Shown here in pieces: positions 25,032 to 34,103 of a stretch of DNA of 64,000 nucleotides. The notes under the pieces are model-generated. The model did not search any database and was not told the origin of the DNA. It was given only the letters and a program-made list of their open reading frames with translations. The DNA comes from an uncultured Cohaesibacter sp. (GTDB taxonomy: Bacteria; Pseudomonadota; Alphaproteobacteria; Rhizobiales; Cohaesibacteraceae), in NCBI RefSeq assembly GCF_963676275.1, contig NZ_OY781091.1, positions 3,140,775-3,204,774 on the forward strand. The letters run 5' to 3'. The position numbers and the translations under genes are program-made. Position 1 is the stretch's first letter. Every line of letters starts with the position of its first letter.

Positions 25032-25733
25032 TCAAATCCCCAGATAAGCTTCCCGAATGCGCGGATCGGCAATCAGTTCATCCGCCGGGCCGGAAATCGT
25101 CACCCGGCCGGTCTCCATCACATAGCCACGATCGGCAATTTTCAGCGCTCCGAAGGCATTTTGCTCGACCAGCAAAACGGTCACATTGCGCGCCTTCAGG
25201 CTTTGCACCACATCGAAAATCTGCGCCACCAGCAGCGGTGCAAGCCCCATGGAAGGCTCATCAAGCAACAGGCAATGGGGCCGCCCCATCAGCGCGCGCG
25301 CAATCGCCAGCATCTGCTGCTGACCGCCAGAAAGCCCGCCAGCCATCAGATTGCGCTTCTGCTTGAGAATCGGAAACATGGTAAAGGCATCTTCCATGTC
25401 GGCGGTCACCCGCTCATCGGTGAAGAGAAAGGCCCCAAGGCGAAGATTTTCCTCGACCGAGAGATTGGTAAAAATCTGGCGTCCCTCGGGCGATTGCGAA
25501 AGCCCGCGCTCCAGCCGCTTGAAGGCTGGCACTTTTGTGATCGCCTCACCGCGAAAATCGATCCGGCCACCGGTCACCGGCTGCGTGCCGGAAAGGCATT
25601 TCAGCAGGGTTGTCTTGCCCGCGCCATTGGCTCCGACCACTGTGACGATTTCGCCCGAATTGACCTCCAGATCGATCCCGTGCAACACCTCGATGCGGCC
25701 ATAGGCGGAGTGCAGCTTGTCAACGGTCAGCAT
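25032..25733 (-). CDS. livF: Branched-chain-type ABC transporter ATPase LivF
   Basis: 233-residue ATPase with Walker A GANGAGKTT (about 36-44), signature LSGGQQQMLAIARALM, Walker B CLLLDEPSMGLAP and the LivF-typical QIFDVVQSLKARNVTVLLVEQ. It powers uptake with LivG. Its start lies inside the livG 3' end (14-base overlap), so translation is coupled. Placement in the paaN unit suggests the substrate is phenylacetate or a related aromatic acid. Confidence 0.88.
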   Translation of the reverse strand: MLTVDKLHSAYGRIEVLHGIDLEVNSGEIVTVVGANGAGKTTLLKCLSGTQPVTGGRIDFRGEAITKVPAFKRLERGLSQSPEGRQIFTNLSVEENLRLGAFLFTDERVTADMEDAFTMFPILKQKRNLMAGGLSGGQQQMLAIARALMGRPHCLLLDEPSMGLAPLLVAQIFDVVQSLKARNVTVLLVEQNAFGALKIADRGYVMETGRVTISGPADELIADPRIREAYLGI

Positions 25734-26550
25734 TGGCAGCCTCCTTGGTCTCTACTCCCGCCAGCACGCCGTCTTCGAGCAGCTCCGGCGTCTGATCCAC
25801 TCCCAGATAGGCAGAAATCACGTCAGGATTTCGCGAAACCTGATCCGGGCGCCCCTCGGCAATCTTCACACCATGATCGAGCACCACGATATGGTTCGAG
25901 ATCCGCATGACCATCTTCATGTCATGTTCCACCAGCAGAATGGCGATGCCTGACGCAGCAAGCTCGGCGATGAATTCATCGATCTCCTCGGTTTCCACCG
26001 CATTGCAGCCCGCTGCCGGTTCATCCAGCAGCAGAACCCGTGGCGACATGGCCAGCGCCCGCACGATCTCCAGTCGTTTGAGCGCACCATAGGAAAGATT
26101 CCCCGCCACCAGTTCGGCCGCCTTTTCAAGACGAACCCGTTCCAGCAGCTTCATGGCCTTGGCCCGAGCGTCAGCGGAACGACGTCTGGTGCCGGGAAGC
26201 GAGAAGAGATCAGAAAGCAGATGCCCCCGCTCGGCGAGATGAAACCCGACAATGACATTCTCAAGCACCGTCATGTCCTGAAAGATCTGCAGATTTTGAA
26301 ATGTCCGGGTCAGTCCCTTGCGGGCGAGCAGATGCGGCTCAAGGCGCGTCACCTCTTCGCCATCGAGCAGAACCCGTCCCCTGTCGGGCAGATAAACGCC
26401 GGAGATCATGTTGAACAGGGTGGTCTTGCCCGCCCCGTTCGGCCCGATCACCGAGACGATTTCACCCGGTTTGGCAGCAAAGCCCACATCATTGACAGCA
26501 CGCAAACCGCCAAAGCTGATTCCCAGTCCTTCGACTTGCAAAAGTGTCAT
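25720..26550 (-). CDS. livG: Branched-chain-type ABC transporter ATPase LivG
   Basis: 276-residue ATPase with Walker A GPNGAGKTTLFNMISG (about 36-51), signature LSYGALKRLEIVRALA (a Liv-type variant of LSGGQ), Walker B VLLLDEPAAG and the LivG-typical NAVETEEIDEFIAEL. The last 30 residues extend past the common end of the family. It overlaps livM by 4 bases (ATGA) and livF by 14. With LivF it drives the LivH-LivM channel. Confidence 0.88.
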   Translation of the reverse strand: MTLLQVEGLGISFGGLRAVNDVGFAAKPGEIVSVIGPNGAGKTTLFNMISGVYLPDRGRVLLDGEEVTRLEPHLLARKGLTRTFQNLQIFQDMTVLENVIVGFHLAERGHLLSDLFSLPGTRRRSADARAKAMKLLERVRLEKAAELVAGNLSYGALKRLEIVRALAMSPRVLLLDEPAAGCNAVETEEIDEFIAELAASGIAILLVEHDMKMVMRISNHIVVLDHGVKIAEGRPDQVSRNPDVISAYLGVDQTPELLEDGVLAGVETKEAANADR

Positions 26551-27503
26551 TCCCCCCTCCCCCTGAGCTTGGCGGCGATGGAAGGCAGAAGTCCCTTTGG
26601 CAAGAAGATCATCACAAGAATCATCACCAGCCCCATGACCAGTTGCTCATATTCGGCAAACACCGTCAGAATCTGCGGCAGCAGAGTAAGAATGGCAGCC
26701 CCCAAAGCCGCTCCGAGCACAGAGTTGACGCCCCCCAGAACAGCCATGGTCACCATTTCGATCGAGTGCATGAAGCCTGCAACATCGGGCGTGATGAAAC
26801 TGTTCTGCAAGGCCAGCAGAGACCCGGCAACCGAGGCATAAACCGCAGAGATCACAAAAGCCTGTAGCTTGACCTGCGCCACATCGATGCCCACCGTGCG
26901 CGCCGCCACTTCCGATCCGTGCAGCGCCCGCATCGCCCGACCGGTAGAACTGTTGAACAGATTGAGCGCAATCCAGACCCCGATCAGCAGCGTGAAACCA
27001 CAGACGAGATACCAGAATTCACCGCTGGAAAGTTTCAGGCCGAGATCTTTCAGACCACTCCTCATGCCGAGTTTGGCAACGTCCATGCCATCCGGCCCGC
27101 CAGTCAAATCCCTTTCATTGGTCAGCAGCATGGACACCAGAATGCCAAAGCCGAGCGTCGCAACGGCGAGATAATAGCCTCTCAAGCGCAGGATCGGTTT
27201 TCCGATCAAGGCCGCCATAGCCGCAGAGACAAGCGCCCCCAAGATGACCGATAAAGCCGGATGCAGCCCCAGATAGTGCGGCCCCAGCGCACAGGCATAG
27301 GCTCCGATGCCGGCAAAACCGGCATGGCCAAGACTGATCTGGCCGGCATATCCGATCAGAATCACCAGACCGACAACACTCAGGGCATTGACGAAAATCA
27401 GCGCACCAACGCGGAAATAATAGCCTGAGGGGAAAAAGACCGGCAGGACCACGATCAATGCCAACAGAATGGCCAGTTGAATCCACTTGGAATAAGTTTG
27501 CAT
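26547..27503 (-). CDS. livM: Branched-chain-type ABC transporter permease LivM
   Basis: 318-residue inner-membrane permease with about eight to ten membrane segments. Family features include VGLVILIGYAGQISLGHAGF, GAYACALGPHYLG and the conserved IGKPILRLRGYYLAVATLGF near residues 100-120, as well as the DLTGGPDGM loop. It forms the channel with LivH. The gene follows livH after 3 bases. Confidence 0.88.
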   Translation of the reverse strand: MQTYSKWIQLAILLALIVVLPVFFPSGYYFRVGALIFVNALSVVGLVILIGYAGQISLGHAGFAGIGAYACALGPHYLGLHPALSVILGALVSAAMAALIGKPILRLRGYYLAVATLGFGILVSMLLTNERDLTGGPDGMDVAKLGMRSGLKDLGLKLSSGEFWYLVCGFTLLIGVWIALNLFNSSTGRAMRALHGSEVAARTVGIDVAQVKLQAFVISAVYASVAGSLLALQNSFITPDVAGFMHSIEMVTMAVLGGVNSVLGAALGAAILTLLPQILTVFAEYEQLVMGLVMILVMIFLPKGLLPSIAAKLRGRGE

Positions 27504-27506
27504 GGC

Positions 27507-28379
27507 TCACACTCTCTCGGTTCTCTTGGCACCGAACAGGCCTTGCGGCATGGCAAACAGCACCGCCAGAATGACGATGAAGGCCACCGCATCCTTATAT
27601 TGCGAGCTGAGATAGCCCGCAGTCAGCGCTTCGAGCAACCCCAGCATGATACCGCCAACCAGTGCGCCCTTGGGATTTCCCATTCCGCCCAGCATGGCAG
27701 CCGCAAAGCCCTTGAGCGCCAGCCCGACACCAACGTCATAAGCCACCAGAGTAATGGGCGTGACCAGTACACCCGCCAGCGCCCCGATGGCAGCGGACAG
27801 GGAGAAGGAAAGGGTCATGACCCAGCCGGTATTGATGCCGACCAGCTGCGCTGCCAGCCTGTTGTTGGCCGTGGCCAAAACGGCCTTGCCTGTCAGCGTC
27901 TTGGTGAAGAAGGCCCAAAGAGCAATAAAAATGAAGAAGGCTCCCCCGACCACCCAGAGGCTCTGCGGCAGGATCGCGGCCCCCAGCAGGTGGATCGGTT
28001 CGTCACCGGAAAAGGACGGGAAACGATGCAGTTGCTTGTCGAAGATCAGCTGCGCGGCACCGCGAATGAAAATGGATGCGCCAATGGTGATGATGATCAG
28101 CGATACGACAGGCGCACCACGCGCCGGTTCGATCGCCAGCTTGTTCAGCGCCACACCGACCAGAGCAGTCAGCAGGATCGCGATCAGGGCAGCCAGCGGC
28201 AAAGGCAATCCGGCAGCATGGGCAAAGACGGTGATCATCCCCCCCAACATGACGAATTCCCCTTGCGCGAAATTCACCACATCCGAAGCGTTATAGATAA
28301 TTGTGAAGCCCAGAGCGACGAGCGCATAGACAGCGCCGACCGTCACCCCGGACAAAAGAAACTGCATCAAGGCATCCAT
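27507..28379 (-). CDS. livH: Branched-chain-type ABC transporter permease LivH
   Basis: 290-residue inner-membrane permease with about eight membrane segments. Typical LivH features are LLSGVTVGAVYALVALGFTI at the N terminus, ASDVVNFAQGEFVMLGGM near residue 33 and AAMLGGMGNPKGALVGGIML near 230. It is separated from the binding-protein gene upstream by a GC-rich hairpin. Confidence 0.88.
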   Translation of the reverse strand: MDALMQFLLSGVTVGAVYALVALGFTIIYNASDVVNFAQGEFVMLGGMITVFAHAAGLPLPLAALIAILLTALVGVALNKLAIEPARGAPVVSLIIITIGASIFIRGAAQLIFDKQLHRFPSFSGDEPIHLLGAAILPQSLWVVGGAFFIFIALWAFFTKTLTGKAVLATANNRLAAQLVGINTGWVMTLSFSLSAAIGALAGVLVTPITLVAYDVGVGLALKGFAAAMLGGMGNPKGALVGGIMLGLLEALTAGYLSSQYKDAVAFIVILAVLFAMPQGLFGAKRTERV

Positions 28380-28412
28380 GAGCGGCTCTCCCTTTAAGAT
28401 CGAGTCGATAGA

Positions 28413-28432
28413 GGCGGGGCAAAAGCCCCGCC
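28413..28432 (-). terminator. Intercistronic hairpin between the binding-protein gene and livH
   Basis: GGCGGGGC-AAAA-GCCCCGCC is a perfect 8-bp stem with a tetraloop just after the binding-protein stop and without a T tract. It probably protects the upstream message or attenuates readthrough, so that the binding protein is made in excess. Confidence 0.65.
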
Positions 28433-28442
28433 CGATGCAAGA

Positions 28443-29591
28443 TTATTCGGCAAGGGTCCAGCCGCCATTCTTGATCTCGAGCATGCGGAATGCGCTGAGA
28501 TCGAGCCCGAGATGATCCGTAGCCGAGAAGCTGTAAGTCCCGGTCGTGCCAACCAGACCTGCGGTTGCTTCCAGAGCATCGCGGATGGCCTCGGCGTCCG
28601 AACCGCCTTTTTTCATCGCTTCGGTCATCAGCAGGAAGGCGTCATTGGCATAGCCGCCGAAGGTGGAAACCTTCAGGTCATATTTGCCCTCAAAAGCAGC
28701 CTTGTAGGATGTCACAACACCCTTCTGGGGATCGCCATCGGGCAGAATGTCGGCGATCAGCAATGCCGTCCCCGGCAGTCGCACGCCCTCTGCCGCATCA
28801 GCTCCGGCGAGCTTGATGAAGCCGTCGGAGGCAACGCCGTGGCTCTGATAGAGTGGCAGTTCGATACCGAGCTGGGCCTTGTTGCGGGTGACGATAGCCG
28901 GGCCCTGACCAAAGCCGGGATTAAGGATCGCCTGCACCCCGTCTGTCTTGGAAATCTTGGTCAATTGCGGCGTCATGTCGGCGTCCTGCGGACCATAGGT
29001 CTCATCGGCGATGATATCGATACCATGCTCGCCTGCAATCTCATGGCACTGAGCCTGCATCGAAGCGCCAAAACCGTCGGTGCCGGAAATCATGCCGATC
29101 TTGGTCAGGCCCCGCCCTGCCATATCGGTAAAGATCTTGGCGCAGGCCATGCGATCGGTATGCGGGGTCTTGAAGACAAAGGCGCGCACCGGATCGATGA
29201 TCTGAATGGCACCGGCCAGCGAAATGAACGGAATTTCCTCATCTTCCGCGACAGAAAGAATCGACATGGTGGTGCCTGTCGTCGAACCGCCGATGATGGC
29301 GACAACTTCGTCATCCTCGACAAGACGGGTCGCAAAAGTGCGTGCCTTGTTCGGATCGCCGCCATCGTCATAAAGGAAAAGCTCGATCTTCTCGCCATTG
29401 ATGCCACCAGCTTCGTTAAGCTGCTCGACCAGCATCTCGATGGTCTTTGCCTCAGGATCTCCCAGAAAGGCGGCCGGCCCGGTGGCAGAAACGCTGACCC
29501 CAAGGCGGATTTCTGCGGATGCCGGTGCCGAAAGACTGATGGCACCGAGCGCGACCAAGGTGGTCATGGCTGTGGTGATTGCGGTTTTCAT
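28443..29591 (-). CDS. Periplasmic binding protein of the LIV-type transporter in the Paa island
   Basis: 382-residue precursor with a Sec signal peptide (residues 1-25, cut after APASA). The mature protein is a type I periplasmic binding protein of the LivJ/amide-binding kind: IRLGVSVSATGPAAFLGDPE, VEQLNEAGGINGEKIELFLYDDGGD and AIIGGSTTGTTMSILSVAED. GGGAGG precedes the ATG at 29591; the frame stays open far upstream but overlaps paaN and lacks support. It follows paaN by 47 bases in the same direction, so a role in phenylacetate or related aromatic acid capture is likely but inferred. Related proteins elsewhere bind amino acids or aromatic acids. Confidence 0.85.
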   Translation of the reverse strand: MKTAITTAMTTLVALGAISLSAPASAEIRLGVSVSATGPAAFLGDPEAKTIEMLVEQLNEAGGINGEKIELFLYDDGGDPNKARTFATRLVEDDEVVAIIGGSTTGTTMSILSVAEDEEIPFISLAGAIQIIDPVRAFVFKTPHTDRMACAKIFTDMAGRGLTKIGMISGTDGFGASMQAQCHEIAGEHGIDIIADETYGPQDADMTPQLTKISKTDGVQAILNPGFGQGPAIVTRNKAQLGIELPLYQSHGVASDGFIKLAGADAAEGVRLPGTALLIADILPDGDPQKGVVTSYKAAFEGKYDLKVSTFGGYANDAFLLMTEAMKKGGSDAEAIRDALEATAGLVGTTGTYSFSATDHLGLDLSAFRMLEIKNGGWTLAE

Positions 29592-29638
29592 GGATAATCC
29601 TCCCGTTATATCCAATTGATAAATATGGCCTTTGTCGC

Positions 29639-31291
29639 TCAGGCGACCTTTGGCCAACGAACCATGACGCGCCGGAAACGCGGCGCGACAAAGGCTGAAT
29701 CCGTCAGACAGGCATTGCCTGAAGGATTGGCTCCGGTAACGTGAAAATCGGAAAAGGCCGCCGACTGATTGACATAGATATTGCCGGTCAGATTGACGGA
29801 CAGATTGACCCCCGCACGCCCGAAGGCATCCGCAGCAGCCTCGATCAGATTTTGATCCCTGGCATAAAGTGCTGCGGTGATCGCCCCTTTTTTTGTCGCT
29901 ATGCCAGATGCCCGGGCGATGGCATCTGCTGCATCGATGCAGGATATGAAGTAGGAGATCGGTCCGAAGCATTCCTCTTGCTCCACTCCCACCTCGTCTG
30001 CATCGAGTGCCAATAACAATGGTGTTGCGCTGCGGCCCCGTCCGGTCTCGCCGCTCTCGCGAATAACCCGGCCCAAGCTGCGGGCGATGGCAACCCGGGC
30101 CAGCGTCGCCGGATTGGCGATGGTGCCACAGACCCCGGACGCATGATCAGGATCGCACAGCAGATCATCAATGGCGCGCGCGATGCCGGAAGCGACCTCT
30201 TCGAAGCTCTTCTTTCCCTGATCGGTTTCGATCCCGGTACGCGGGATATAGATATTCTGCGGCGAGGTGCACATCTGGCCGGAATAGAGCGACAGCGAGA
30301 AGGCGATATTGTCACACATGCCTTTGAAATCGTCGGTATCGATGATGGTGATCGAGTTGACGCCGCTCTCTTCAGTGAAGATCTGCGCTGCGCCCGCGTT
30401 GGCCCGCACCCAGATTCCAAAAACCGAAGACCCCGTATAGTCGATCAGCGCGAAGGCGCCGCTCAGCACCAGTTCGCGCGTTATCTCCTGCCCCGGTTCA
30501 TCGGCTGCCAACAAGACAGCATCGGCAGGCAAGCCCGCCTCAGCCAACACCTCGCGCAAGACCTTAACGGTCAGCGCCAACGGCAGAATGGCAGCCGGAT
30601 GCGGTTTGACAATCACGCAATTGCCCGTCGCCAGACTGGCAAACAGTCCCGGATAGCCATTCCAGTTTGGAAAGGTATTGCAGCCAATGGTCAAGGCCAG
30701 CCCGCGCGGCAGAAGCTTCCAGCGCTTCTCCATGACGATGGATGGATGCTTGCCCTGAGGCTTCTCCCATATCGCATCCCGTACGGTCACATTCATCTCG
30801 GCCCACGCCGCTGCCACCGCCTCCAACCCGCGATCCTGCGAGTGCGGGCCTCCCGCCTGAAAGGCCATCGGGAAAGCCTGCCCGGTCACATGCATCACCG
30901 CATGCCCCATCACAAAGCTCATACCATTGAGCCGCACCAGCGCTTCGAGAAGAATACCCACACGCATTTCCGGGCTGACATCCCCCCAGACCTTCTGGGC
31001 CTTTTGAGAAGCGTCAATCAGCGTGGTTGCATCCGCAGCCGGATAAGAGATTTGCAGCAGCATCCCCCAAGGCGATTCCTCCAGCCCTACCCGATGGGTT
31101 TCAGGGTGATTGGCCATTTCAAAAGACTGACCGATCAATCGGTCAAAATCCCGTTGGCCGTCTTCCCGAGCCGTTTCCCCATAAAAGCGCCCGCTCGGAA
31201 TCTCCGGAAAGGGAGTCCAGAATTGACGCGATTTCAAAGCAGAAACTGCGTCATCCAATAGTTTTTGATGGCGATGAAAGAAGTCGGTCAT
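29639..31291 (-). CDS. paaN: PaaN-type aldehyde dehydrogenase of phenylacetate degradation
   Basis: 550-residue aldehyde dehydrogenase-like protein of the PaaN family proper, which is distinct from the PaaZ fusion. Catalytic Cys lies in SLYSGQMCTSPQNIYI (about residue 342) and the general-base Glu in IFTEESGVNSITII (about 310). GCNTFPNWNGYPGLFASLATG is a family-specific segment. Its exact step is not settled in the literature known to me; it has been proposed to act in ring opening or aldehyde oxidation. GGGGGG precedes the ATG. It is the first gene of the unit that continues with the LIV transporter, and a GACCGT box lies 32 bases upstream. Confidence 0.82.
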   Translation of the reverse strand: MTDFFHRHQKLLDDAVSALKSRQFWTPFPEIPSGRFYGETAREDGQRDFDRLIGQSFEMANHPETHRVGLEESPWGMLLQISYPAADATTLIDASQKAQKVWGDVSPEMRVGILLEALVRLNGMSFVMGHAVMHVTGQAFPMAFQAGGPHSQDRGLEAVAAAWAEMNVTVRDAIWEKPQGKHPSIVMEKRWKLLPRGLALTIGCNTFPNWNGYPGLFASLATGNCVIVKPHPAAILPLALTVKVLREVLAEAGLPADAVLLAADEPGQEITRELVLSGAFALIDYTGSSVFGIWVRANAGAAQIFTEESGVNSITIIDTDDFKGMCDNIAFSLSLYSGQMCTSPQNIYIPRTGIETDQGKKSFEEVASGIARAIDDLLCDPDHASGVCGTIANPATLARVAIARSLGRVIRESGETGRGRSATPLLLALDADEVGVEQEECFGPISYFISCIDAADAIARASGIATKKGAITAALYARDQNLIEAAADAFGRAGVNLSVNLTGNIYVNQSAAFSDFHVTGANPSGNACLTDSAFVAPRFRRVMVRWPKVA

Positions 31292-31322
31292 ATGCCCCCC
31301 AATTGACTTTCTATTTATAATT

Positions 31323-31334
31323 GACCGTTCGGAC
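31323..31334. promoter_or_regulatory. Paa box 1 (paaN side of the divergent promoter)
   Basis: GACCGTTCGGAC, preceded by ATAATT. It aligns without gaps with three other boxes at Paa promoters. It lies 32 bases upstream of the paaN start and exactly 33 bases (about three helical turns) from box 2. Confidence 0.65.
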
Positions 31335-31355
31335 TATTTATTCAAGTGTATAATT

Positions 31356-31370
31356 GACCGTCCGGACGGT
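31356..31370. promoter_or_regulatory. Paa box 2 (paaG side of the divergent promoter)
   Basis: GACCGTCCGGAC, again preceded by ATAATT, and lying inside the perfect 14-bp palindrome ACCGTCCGGACGGT (31357-31370). It lies 56 bases upstream of the paaG start. It probably binds the TetR encoded at 34104-34703. Confidence 0.7.
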
Positions 31371-31426
31371 TTATGCAACATATCTTTCGTCGGCTCTACA
31401 AAAGTGGGCCTTGGGGGGAGAAATAG

Positions 31427-32221
31427 ATGAGTGAATCCGAGACCGTTCTGTCGAATCTGGAAAGCGGCGTGCTGAGGCTGACGCTGAACCGGCCCGACAA
31501 ACTGAACAGCTTTAATGAAGAGATGCATCGCAGCCTGCAGGCCAAGCTGGAACTTGCCCACAGCGACAAGACCATTCGCGCCATATTGCTCACCGGGGCT
31601 GGTCGGGGCTTCTGCGCCGGGCAGGATCTTGGTGATCGCGATCCCAGAAAAGGCGGCGAAAAGCCCGATCTCGGCGTAACCCTTGAAACTTTTTACAATC
31701 CGACATTGCGCCTGATCCGCTCGCTGGAAAAACCGGTCATTTGTGCCGTTAATGGCGTGGCAGCAGGTGCAGGTGCCAATATTGCCCTTGCCTGCGATAT
31801 CGTTGTAGCGGCCAGATCGGCGAAATTCATTCAGGCCTTTGCAAAAATCGGCCTCATTCCCGACGCTGGCGGCAGCTGGTCGCTGACCAATATTCTGGGC
31901 GAGCCCCGCGCCAAGGCTCTTGCCATGCTGGCCGAGCCCCTGCCCGCCGAGCAGGCCGAGCGCTGGGGGCTGATCTGGAAGGCGGTGGATGACGAGGCCC
32001 TGCTTGACGAAGCAACCGCCATCGCCGAGCGCCTCGCCGCAGGTCCGACGGTAGGGCTGGGCCTCACCAAGCGTCTCATTCAGGCAGCATCAAGCCAATC
32101 GCTCGACAGCCATCTCGACATGGAACGGGACTGCCAACGACAGGCAGGTCAGACCGATGACTATGCCGAAGGGGTTGCGGCTTTTCTTGAGAAACGCCCG
32201 GCAAGCTTCAAGGGGCGCTGA
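31427..32221 (+). CDS. paaG: 1,2-epoxyphenylacetyl-CoA isomerase PaaG
   Basis: 264-residue crotonase-family enzyme. It has LTLNRPDKLNSFNEEMH at the N terminus, the oxyanion-hole segment GRGFCAGQDLGDRD (about 64-77) and NGVAAGAGANIALACDIV (about 108-125), all matching PaaG. KIGLIPDAGGSW carries the catalytic aspartate at the position used by isomerases. In the Paa pathway it converts the ring epoxide of phenylacetyl-CoA to oxepin-CoA and later shifts a double bond in the open chain. It is the first gene of the rightward paaG-paaI-paaK unit and is preceded by GGGGGGAGA. Confidence 0.9.
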   Translation: MSESETVLSNLESGVLRLTLNRPDKLNSFNEEMHRSLQAKLELAHSDKTIRAILLTGAGRGFCAGQDLGDRDPRKGGEKPDLGVTLETFYNPTLRLIRSLEKPVICAVNGVAAGAGANIALACDIVVAARSAKFIQAFAKIGLIPDAGGSWSLTNILGEPRAKALAMLAEPLPAEQAERWGLIWKAVDDEALLDEATAIAERLAAGPTVGLGLTKRLIQAASSQSLDSHLDMERDCQRQAGQTDDYAEGVAAFLEKRPASFKGR

Positions 32222-32222
32222 T

Positions 32223-32681
32223 ATGGACCAATATAACATGATGAGCCCGCAGAAACTGGCTGAGGCCTGCGCCCAGGCAATGTGGAATGGCGATGCAGCC
32301 TCTCAGGATCTGGGTTTGAAACTGGAGCGGATCGCGCCGGGCGAGGCGACCGTAAGCATGACCGTTTCCAAATCCATGACGAATGGTCACGGCAACGCCC
32401 ATGGCGGCTTTCTTTTTGCGCTTGCGGACAGTGCCTTCGCCTTTGCCTGCAACAGCTACAACCAAATCACGGTCGGCCAGAATTGCACGATCCACTATCT
32501 CGCGCCGGGGACTCTGGGAGACCGTTTGACGGCCCGGGCAACCGAGATTTTCCGTTCAGGCCGATCCGGCCTCTATGACGTGCAGGTGACACGCGAGGAC
32601 GGAATGGTAATCGCCGAGTTCCGAGGCCATGCCCGCACAATCAAGGGAACACTTCTGTCGCCACAAAGCGACAGCATCTGA
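32223..32681 (+). CDS. paaI: Hydroxyphenylacetyl-CoA thioesterase PaaI
   Basis: 152-residue hot-dog thioesterase. The characteristic active-site helix segment is GNAHGGFLFALADSAFAFAC (about 59-78), followed by ITVGQNCTIHYL and APGTLGDRLTARATE. PaaI releases CoA from dead-end or inhibitory acyl-CoAs such as ring-hydroxylated phenylacetyl-CoA. The ATG at 32223 overlaps nothing and begins 1 base after the paaG stop, with AAGGGGCG as ribosome-binding site inside paaG; the longer upstream frame overlaps paaG and is rejected. Confidence 0.88.
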   Translation: MDQYNMMSPQKLAEACAQAMWNGDAASQDLGLKLERIAPGEATVSMTVSKSMTNGHGNAHGGFLFALADSAFAFACNSYNQITVGQNCTIHYLAPGTLGDRLTARATEIFRSGRSGLYDVQVTREDGMVIAEFRGHARTIKGTLLSPQSDSI

Positions 32682-32700
32682 TACCGGGGAGGAAACAACA

Positions 32701-34011
32701 ATGAACGATCTGACACCGACAAGGAATCTACTGGACCCGATTGAAGTCGCATCCCGCGATGAAATCGCAGCCCTGCAATATCACCGTATGCGTCGCTCGC
32801 TGACCCATGCTTATGAAAATTCGCCTTTTTATCGCAAGAGGTTCGATGACCATGGCATTCATCCGTCCGACCTGAAATCGCTTGCCGATCTGGCCAAATT
32901 TCCCTTCACCCAGAAGACCGATCTCAGAGACACCTATCCCTTCGGCATGTTTGCGGTGCCAAGAGAAAAGCTGGTTCGTATTCATGGTTCATCGGGCACG
33001 ACCGGCAAGCCGACCGTTGTCGGATACACCCAAAATGACATTGACGTCTGGGCCGATCTGGTCGCCCGTTCGATCCGCGCATCCGGTGGCCGTCCCGGCG
33101 ATATTGTCCATGTTGCCTATGGCTATGGCCTGTTCACAGGCGGTCTCGGAGCCCATTACGGAGCCGAGCGTCTTGGCTGCACGGTGGTTCCCATTTCCGG
33201 CGGCATGACCGAACGTCAGGTTACACTGATCGAGGATTTCAAGCCCTCGATCATCATGGTTACGCCATCCTACATGCTGTCGATCCTTGATGAGTTCCGC
33301 AGGCAGGGTCTTGACCCGCGCAAAAGCTCTCTCAAGGTTGGCATCTTCGGGGCCGAACCCTGGACCAACTCCATGCGCGCCGAAATCGAGCAGGCTTTTG
33401 ACATGCATGCTGTTGACATTTATGGGCTTTCCGAAATCATGGGACCGGGTGTCGCCAATGAATGCGTCGAGACGAAGGATGGGCTGCACATCTGGGAAGA
33501 CCATTTTTATCCCGAAATCATCGACCCAGTAACGGGGGACGTTCTGCCTGATGGGGAAATGGGCGAGTTGGTCTTTACCACCCTCACCAAGGAAGGGCTG
33601 CCGATGGTGCGCTACCGCACCCGCGACCTGACCCGTCTTCTGCCCGGCACGGCGCGCTCCATGCGCCGGATGGAGAAGATTACCGGCCGTTCCGACGACA
33701 TGATCATCCTGCGCGGTGTCAATGTCTTCCCGACCCAGATCGAGGAACAGATCCTCAAATGCAAGGGCCTTACCCCGCATTTCCAGATCGAGTTGTCGCG
33801 CAAGAATCACAAGGACACCATGGTCATCCATGTGGAAGCGGCAACAGACCACATATCCGAGGATGCCCGCAAGGCCTCTGCCGTCGAGCTTTCCCACCAT
33901 ATCAAGTCCGTGGTCGGAGTGACGACGAGAATTGATGTGAGGGACCCGCAGGAACTGGCCCGTTCCGAAGGCAAGGCCAAGCGCGTTATAGACAATCGGC
34001 CAAAAATTTAA
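32701..34011 (+). CDS. paaK: Phenylacetate-CoA ligase PaaK
   Basis: 436-residue AMP-forming ligase that turns phenylacetate, ATP and CoA into phenylacetyl-CoA, the committed step. The P-loop-like segment is IHGSSGTTGKPTVVGYT (about 93-109). The DIYGLSEIMGPGVANECVET segment (about 238-257) and MVRYRTRDLT (about 302) are typical of PaaK. The C-terminal GRSDDMIILRGVNVFPTQIE region completes the adenylation fold. The ATG at 32701 follows GGGGAGGAAACAACA; the frame opens earlier but overlaps paaI. The length matches characterised PaaK proteins. Confidence 0.92.
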   Translation: MNDLTPTRNLLDPIEVASRDEIAALQYHRMRRSLTHAYENSPFYRKRFDDHGIHPSDLKSLADLAKFPFTQKTDLRDTYPFGMFAVPREKLVRIHGSSGTTGKPTVVGYTQNDIDVWADLVARSIRASGGRPGDIVHVAYGYGLFTGGLGAHYGAERLGCTVVPISGGMTERQVTLIEDFKPSIIMVTPSYMLSILDEFRRQGLDPRKSSLKVGIFGAEPWTNSMRAEIEQAFDMHAVDIYGLSEIMGPGVANECVETKDGLHIWEDHFYPEIIDPVTGDVLPDGEMGELVFTTLTKEGLPMVRYRTRDLTRLLPGTARSMRRMEKITGRSDDMIILRGVNVFPTQIEEQILKCKGLTPHFQIELSRKNHKDTMVIHVEAATDHISEDARKASAVELSHHIKSVVGVTTRIDVRDPQELARSEGKAKRVIDNRPKI

Positions 34012-34014
34012 ACC

Positions 34015-34026
34015 GACCGTATGGTC
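34015..34026. promoter_or_regulatory. Paa box 3 upstream of the paaR-like gene
   Basis: GACCGTATGGTC, preceded by AAACC, lies 4 bases after the paaK stop and 78 bases before the TetR start. It suggests autoregulation from a promoter of its own. Confidence 0.6.
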
Positions 34027-34047
34027 AACCATACTAGAATTGGTGTA

Positions 34048-34070
34048 TAGGGGGCATAGAGCGCCCCCTA
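34048..34070 (+). terminator. Hairpin between paaK and the paaR-like gene
   Basis: TAGGGGGC and GCCCCCTA form a perfect 8-bp stem with a 7-base loop, followed by the weak tail CTTTCGTCTT. It may reduce readthrough from paaK into the regulator gene or form part of the regulator leader. Confidence 0.55.
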
Positions 34071-34103
34071 CTTTCGTCTTCATTATTTTGGAGAATTCTG
34101 TCC

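Noticed and set aside
28443-29972. A 509-residue version of the LIV binding protein
   Set aside because: The extra N-terminal 127 codons overlap paaN in another frame; the signal peptide and GGGAGG fix the start at 29591.
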